Assembly (NCBI GenBank): GCA_001839685.1 | Contig: MLAK01000272.1 | Coordinates: 61,579-125,578 of the forward strand | Direction: 5' to 3' | DNA from: Tritrichomonas foetus | Lineage: Eukaryota > Parabasalia > Tritrichomonadida > Tritrichomonadidae | DNA length: 64,000 nucleotides | Part shown: positions 59,851-64,000 of the stretch, piece by piece | Layout: every line of letters starts with the position of its first letter | How positions within the stretch are numbered: the first letter of the stretch is position 1 | Position numbers and translations under genes: made by a program | Notes under the pieces: generated by a model | Seen by the model: the letters and a program-made list of their open reading frames with translations, nothing else | Told to the model about the DNA's origin: nothing | Database searches by the model: none

Positions 59851-62800
59851 TTAATCTATCTTTTTAATTTTTCCAGATTTTATTTGATTGAACAGTTCAT
59901 CCATGAAACCTCTTTGCTGTTCGTGATTTTCTGGATGGAATTTATTTCTCCTACTTCTCCTTCTCTCCTCATCTTCTCTAAGCCTTTTCTCTTCTTCTGC
60001 CCTTTTCTCATCAATTTGAACCTTCACAGTTACAAAATCATTCAAAAATGTGGCAACATAGCCAAAGAAATCATTAAATGAAGTATCTTTATCTTCACCG
60101 AAGAATTGAATCAACTTTGTTGCTTCTTCTTCGCAAATTGTGATCATTTCAATTGCTTCATTTAAAGAATTTCCAACATTTTCCATTAACTCATTTGCAA
60201 TCTTCTTAAAGTTGTCGTTTGCCTTTTGGGAAGAAATGTGAATCGAATCAATTCGACATTTGAGTGGCATTAATTGGTTCCTAATATGTTTTAGATCAAC
60301 ATTTACAGCTTCTGGAACTGAACTCAATTCTTCAGTAATGATAAGAGAAGATGGATATTTCGCTTCCAAAATCCGAATTAAATAAGAAAGTAAAGTTTCA
60401 CCAGGCATTGCTGCTCTTGAATTGATTACTTTTGAAATTGCAGACAATTTGAATCCATAGGCTCCACCACGTGGTCCACCACCATTTAAAATATTTCCAA
60501 TTCTTAATAAAATAGTTAAAACAAATTTCAATGATTCTGAATTTTCTAGTTGTTCGCATGCTTTCTTAAAACTGTTTAATTTCTTTCGATATTCATCAAT
60601 CTCACCTCTAGCTTCAAAATTTAATTGTATTAAATCGAGAGATTCATTATAAAGTGGGAATTTGGAAATAAGATATAAATATAAATCAGGTGGATCAAGT
60701 AAAGACAAATCTGGATCTTTCAATAAATGATAAGGTGCAAGATCATCTGTTGTAGGAAGATTATCTTTAATTGCAAGTAAATCAGATTCACTTAAAGAAG
60801 TATCTACGTTTTGAATCCTTTCAAAGACTACTTCAGGACTAACTCCAAGTCTACGAAGCATAATGGAAATGTTTTTATATTTTTCTGCACTTTGCATGAT
60901 TGTTTTCTTTTGTGGTTTTGCTTTTTCATTATTAGAACTACCATCATTCGCTTTAGAAGGTTTCTTTGTAATATCTGGTGCTATAAACAGTTCAAGTAAA
61001 TCTTCTAATCCAAGTTTTACTTTTGAATCATCAATATCCTTCCATAAAGTGGTGATTGCAACCATGTCCGGGATTTTTGTCCAAAATAATTGTCTTGTTT
61101 TCACAGGTGGTTTTGGATTTGGCTTCTTTGGAGGGCCACTGCCCGGTCCAGAACCAGGCATTGGTGGTGGTGGTGGAGGCGGTGGAGGAGGTGGTCCATC
61201 AAAGTTTGGCATTGGATTTAAGTTATTATTTTCTAGGTGATTTTTATCATCATTTTCATTTTCATCATCTGCTTCCGGTTCTTCAACATCTTTTGTGAGA
61301 TCTATCATATTAATTTCACTTTCACCTTTCTTTTTATCATCTTTTTTGTTATTTTGTGAATTATCTTTTTCGTGTTCTTCTTCTTCGGAGTCATCAATTG
61401 TATCTTCAATAATGGTAACACCATCTTCATCGATTCGAATGACTTTATAATAATCTAAATCTATTTCTTCGTTGATGACACTGTCATAATCTGAAGATTT
61501 TTCAAGGGCTTTGAAATATTTCGATCCATGTGATTTAGAAAAGACGTCAACAATTGAATTTAAGAGAATTGTGAGGGTTTGACAAACAGGTCCGTTTAAT
61601 TCTTCTTTGGGAATGAATTTTTGACGGGCAACTAATAAAGTGAAGGCACCAAAGAAATCGTCACCTGAAAAAAAGTTACTTCTTTGGTTCCAATCAATGC
61701 TTTCGTCCATGATTGGATTAAGTTTCACATTTCCTTTTAATGCATGAACAAGAATCTCGGCTCTTTTTAGAAGATCAACTAAATGAATGTCAGGAAGGCA
61801 GATCATCATCAATCTGGCCATTTTCATAACTGATAAAATATAATTTGTTGGAATGAATGTACTTTTCTCTTTATGTCCAATCAACCATGCATATTCTAAA
61901 AATAAACGATTGACATGTAAATCACTACGACTGTCACTAACAAAATAAGGCTTTCCAGACAACAATGTATTCATTGATATTAAAGTATTTTGAAACTCAT
62001 TATTTGGAAGCATTGCTAAATACGATCTTTCAATTGATCGAGGATTAACAAGTGCTGTTCCAATATAGTTATCATAAATTTTCTTTTGATCCTTAATAAA
62101 TTCAGCTGCCCAGTAAATAATTGGGAAGAAATCATCTAATTCTTTGGATGGATTAACTGCTTTTTCTTGTTCAATAAAACCAGTAAGAGCAATAATGATC
62201 ATTAAATAATCTGCTGCATATAGTCTATAACCAATGTACATTTTTGCTGCTGGATAGTAACTAATACTTGCTGTTAATGAATATATAAAACCAAACAGCT
62301 GTTTAGAATAAACATTTAAAATTGAATATTCAATACTAGAAATTAATCGAAAGAAATCAGAAATTCCACGTGATTTTTCAATACTTTCAATTACTTCAAC
62401 AATTTTATTACCCATTTTAGGAATTCGTGTTAAAATGTGATTTAAAATTTTCAAACAATAATTATTGGCATAATAGTCAATAGGCTGAAAAAGCGAGAAA
62501 AACAAATCAATTAAAGCTGATGTAGGGTATTGAGGATTATCTTTAAAGATGGGATTGAAGGTATAAATTTTTTCTGCAAGAAGAGAACACAAATATAACA
62601 TGAATCTATGCACATGTATATCTGGAGCACTTAAAGGCATCACTTTTGGATATCTTTGAACCATTTTTTGGAAAAAATCGAGAATTTTATTGTGACCTCC
62701 TTTTTTAATAAATTTTTTTATCCATGAAGTTGGCCCTTTTCGAAATGATTCTATTATAAGTGAAATATATTGACAGCATAAATTTTCTTCAAAGTTTTCA

Positions 62801-63126
62801 ACAATTGATTCAGGACATGGAAATGTATCATAAAAATTTCGCCTTTCATTAATAAATTTTTTCTGGCTGTAATTTGAATACTGTGAGAATTCAATCAGTT
62901 GTTCTCTGCTTGGATTCGAATCTTTGACATAAATTTCAAATATCTCATGAATTTTATTTGGATCTTTAAAATCGTGATCGGTGTCTTCGTCGCAATAGAA
63001 ATGGGTAATACCAACAAACGGCTGCTTAGTTGATGGGTTTAAAAAAGGTGTTGGCTCTTTTTTCGCAAAAAGCTTCTTGAAGATACTCATTTGTAAATTG
63101 TAGAAATTTGACATATCAAATGTCAT
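59851..63126 (-). CDS. Diaphanous-related formin
   Basis: 1091 residues, ATG start (an in-frame ATG giving MSIFKKLF also exists). The N-terminal 450 residues form the helical GBD/FH3 (armadillo) region. An acidic linker precedes an FH1 of eleven consecutive Pro and further Pro-rich pieces near 640-670. The FH2 starts at about 680 with RQLFWTKIPD and contains GNILNGGGPRGGAYGFKLSAISKV, the usual signature. The tail ends in GFMDELFNQIKSGKIKKI, a fit to the DAD motif (MDxLL plus basic residues) that pairs with the FH3 to autoinhibit. It would nucleate and elongate actin under Rho-type control. A single FH1 run implies few profilin sites. Confidence 0.96.
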   Translation of the reverse strand: MTFDMSNFYNLQMSIFKKLFAKKEPTPFLNPSTKQPFVGITHFYCDEDTDHDFKDPNKIHEIFEIYVKDSNPSREQLIEFSQYSNYSQKKFINERRNFYDTFPCPESIVENFEENLCCQYISLIIESFRKGPTSWIKKFIKKGGHNKILDFFQKMVQRYPKVMPLSAPDIHVHRFMLYLCSLLAEKIYTFNPIFKDNPQYPTSALIDLFFSLFQPIDYYANNYCLKILNHILTRIPKMGNKIVEVIESIEKSRGISDFFRLISSIEYSILNVYSKQLFGFIYSLTASISYYPAAKMYIGYRLYAADYLMIIIALTGFIEQEKAVNPSKELDDFFPIIYWAAEFIKDQKKIYDNYIGTALVNPRSIERSYLAMLPNNEFQNTLISMNTLLSGKPYFVSDSRSDLHVNRLFLEYAWLIGHKEKSTFIPTNYILSVMKMARLMMICLPDIHLVDLLKRAEILVHALKGNVKLNPIMDESIDWNQRSNFFSGDDFFGAFTLLVARQKFIPKEELNGPVCQTLTILLNSIVDVFSKSHGSKYFKALEKSSDYDSVINEEIDLDYYKVIRIDEDGVTIIEDTIDDSEEEEHEKDNSQNNKKDDKKKGESEINMIDLTKDVEEPEADDENENDDKNHLENNNLNPMPNFDGPPPPPPPPPPPMPGSGPGSGPPKKPNPKPPVKTRQLFWTKIPDMVAITTLWKDIDDSKVKLGLEDLLELFIAPDITKKPSKANDGSSNNEKAKPQKKTIMQSAEKYKNISIMLRRLGVSPEVVFERIQNVDTSLSESDLLAIKDNLPTTDDLAPYHLLKDPDLSLLDPPDLYLYLISKFPLYNESLDLIQLNFEARGEIDEYRKKLNSFKKACEQLENSESLKFVLTILLRIGNILNGGGPRGGAYGFKLSAISKVINSRAAMPGETLLSYLIRILEAKYPSSLIITEELSSVPEAVNVDLKHIRNQLMPLKCRIDSIHISSQKANDNFKKIANELMENVGNSLNEAIEMITICEEEATKLIQFFGEDKDTSFNDFFGYVATFLNDFVTVKVQIDEKRAEEEKRLREDEERRRSRRNKFHPENHEQQRGFMDELFNQIKSGKIKKID

Positions 63127-63545
63127 ATTTTCTCAATAATTTCAATATATTCAAAGAATTTGATCAAATTGAGTATACACTTCTATAGTTACACCAAAGA
63201 ATTCTGTAGTCATTCAGAAATTCACTTTGAACGTTTAGAGTGTGAGGTTTATGTTGAAAAAATTGACCTTGAAAATTTCATGGAAAATTTCTTCACACAT
63301 GAAACACATCAAAGAATAGAATTTTGTTTTGCGATCGTTTTGAAAAACTAGTATTTCATCCACATTCACATATAATAAGTTATATGATAAATTTAAAAAA
63401 TTTGTGATTGGAAATATTAATATTTCATGTTTTTCAAATTTGCTTAGTTTGGTTTCATTAAAGAAAATATTATTTACTAAACATGCATAATATTCAATTC
63501 AAATATATGTTTATTAATAAAATCAAAAAATAAAAACTAATATAT
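63127..63545. other. Spacer, nothing recognised
   Basis: AT-rich DNA upstream of the formin gene and downstream of the 79-aa gene. A 63-codon plus-strand frame at 63160-63351 lacks an ATG start. Confidence 0.4.
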
Positions 63546-63785
63546 TTATTCAATGGGTTGTTTTGCCATCTGAAGGGAATCATTAGGTGAGTGTTTTAGT
63601 GATTGTGATATCATGAGATCTAGCTCTTCTTTCAACTTCATAAGTGACTCAGGATTCATTTCCACACCAGGCTTAATTTTGGGAATATTTCCACATGCTA
63701 AATTCTGTATGACAAGAGAATTAACAAGTGAACGAAGTTGAACGATTTTCTCTTCGAATGGATCGTTTGCTGCAGGATTTTCCAT
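63546..63785 (-). CDS. Small unknown helical protein
   Basis: 79 residues, ATG start. TCACTCTTC, close to the Inr consensus, lies 10 bases upstream and supports a real transcript. Two amphipathic helices are predicted: FEEKIVQLRSLVNSLVIQNL and ESLMKLKEELDLMISQSL, with an acidic/Pro linker (PKIKPGVEMN). The size and pattern resemble small coiled-coil adaptor or complex subunits, but nothing specific matches. Gene status is probable; function is unknown. Confidence 0.55.
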   Translation of the reverse strand: MENPAANDPFEEKIVQLRSLVNSLVIQNLACGNIPKIKPGVEMNPESLMKLKEELDLMISQSLKHSPNDSLQMAKQPIE

Positions 63786-63788
63786 TTC

Positions 63789-63797
63789 GAAGAGTGA
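63789..63797 (-). promoter_or_regulatory. Inr of the 79-aa gene
   Basis: TCACTCTTC on the minus strand, with the predicted start A at 63795, 10 bases before the ATG. Confidence 0.6.
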
Positions 63798-64000
63798 ATT
63801 TTGAATTGATATATGGCAGCAGAAATCAATTTCTATTCTTTGTATTTCTTGTTGTATAATAATGATGAGATTATTATTATTCTATTATTATATAAACAAA
63901 CTAATTATTTTATTAATTTTGTGTTTATTACCATATTTTCTCTTTATTTAACAAGATAAATACATTTTCAGTCATTAGATATATATTATGTTTGAGTCAT
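63798..64000. other. Right-edge spacer
   Basis: AT-rich DNA with ATTATT-type repeats near 63867-63890; nothing was recognised. Confidence 0.4.

Noticed and set aside
1..64000. Spliceosomal introns of the trichomonad type (GTATGT...ACTAACACACAG)
   Set aside because: No matching 3' signal was found on either strand by reading; all confident genes are open throughout.
1..64000. tRNA, rRNA and CRISPR arrays
   Set aside because: No T-arm box B motif in a cloverleaf context, no rRNA-like conserved blocks and no regularly spaced direct repeats with unique spacers were seen.

Overview
This window looks like nuclear DNA of a trichomonad (parabasalid) protist, most plausibly Tritrichomonas or a close relative. 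The DNA is AT-rich. Genes are intronless as far as I can see, lie on both strands and are separated by AT-rich spacers. Several start codons follow, by a few to about 30 bases, a trichomonad initiator (Inr, TCA+1-Y-T-W-Y). The protein set is eukaryotic: formin, VPS35, cytosolic Hsp70, Rab and Rho GTPases, an AGC kinase, ERD2, ALG1, Nsp1/Nup62, R2R3-Myb proteins and many coiled-coil proteins. No rRNA, tRNA, CRISPR or intact transposase was recognised. The species assignment is inference.

Layout. 1-9.2 kb, all minus strand: a partial FAM227-like gene, a degenerate Rho-like GTPase, a HEAT/karyopherin-like protein, a coiled-coil protein and two tandem R2R3-Myb genes. 9.2-22.2 kb: a gene relic, a Pmp-like beta-helix membrane protein (+), a 1363-aa alpha-solenoid protein (-), a calmodulin-like protein (+), a 1033-aa coiled-coil protein (-) and an ERD2-like receptor (+). 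22-28.7 kb: a small unknown gene, a decayed gene filling much of a 2.2-kb gap, a C2-like protein with acidic and His-rich tails, and a 300-bp foldback MITE with a perfect 8-bp target duplication. 28.7-41.3 kb: an amino acid transporter, Hsp70, a charged helical protein, a second MITE (154 bp), a PH-AGC (Akt-like) kinase, a Rab, a coiled-coil protein and an Nsp1/Nup62-like nucleoporin. 41.9-51.4 kb: ALG1-like mannosyltransferase, two small genes, a disordered Asn/Lys-rich protein, VPS35 and an N-acylated UMP-CMP kinase. 51.8-64 kb: a membrane sensor joined by a one-base frameshift to a phosphodiesterase-like domain without its metal ligands, a short LRR protein, a small protein with a hydrogenosome-like leader, an Sds3/BRMS1-like protein, a diaphanous-type formin and a 79-aa protein.

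There are no operons. Loose themes are endomembrane traffic (Rab, VPS35, ERD2, ALG1), cytoskeleton and signalling (formin, Rho-like, Akt-like, calmodulin-like, pseudo-PDE receptor) and transcription (Myb pair, Sds3-like). The most novel items are the predicted pseudo-phosphodiesterase receptor, the two hAT-like MITEs, the degenerate Rho-like GTPase, the membrane-anchored UMP-CMP kinase and a set of gene relics hidden in apparently empty spacers.
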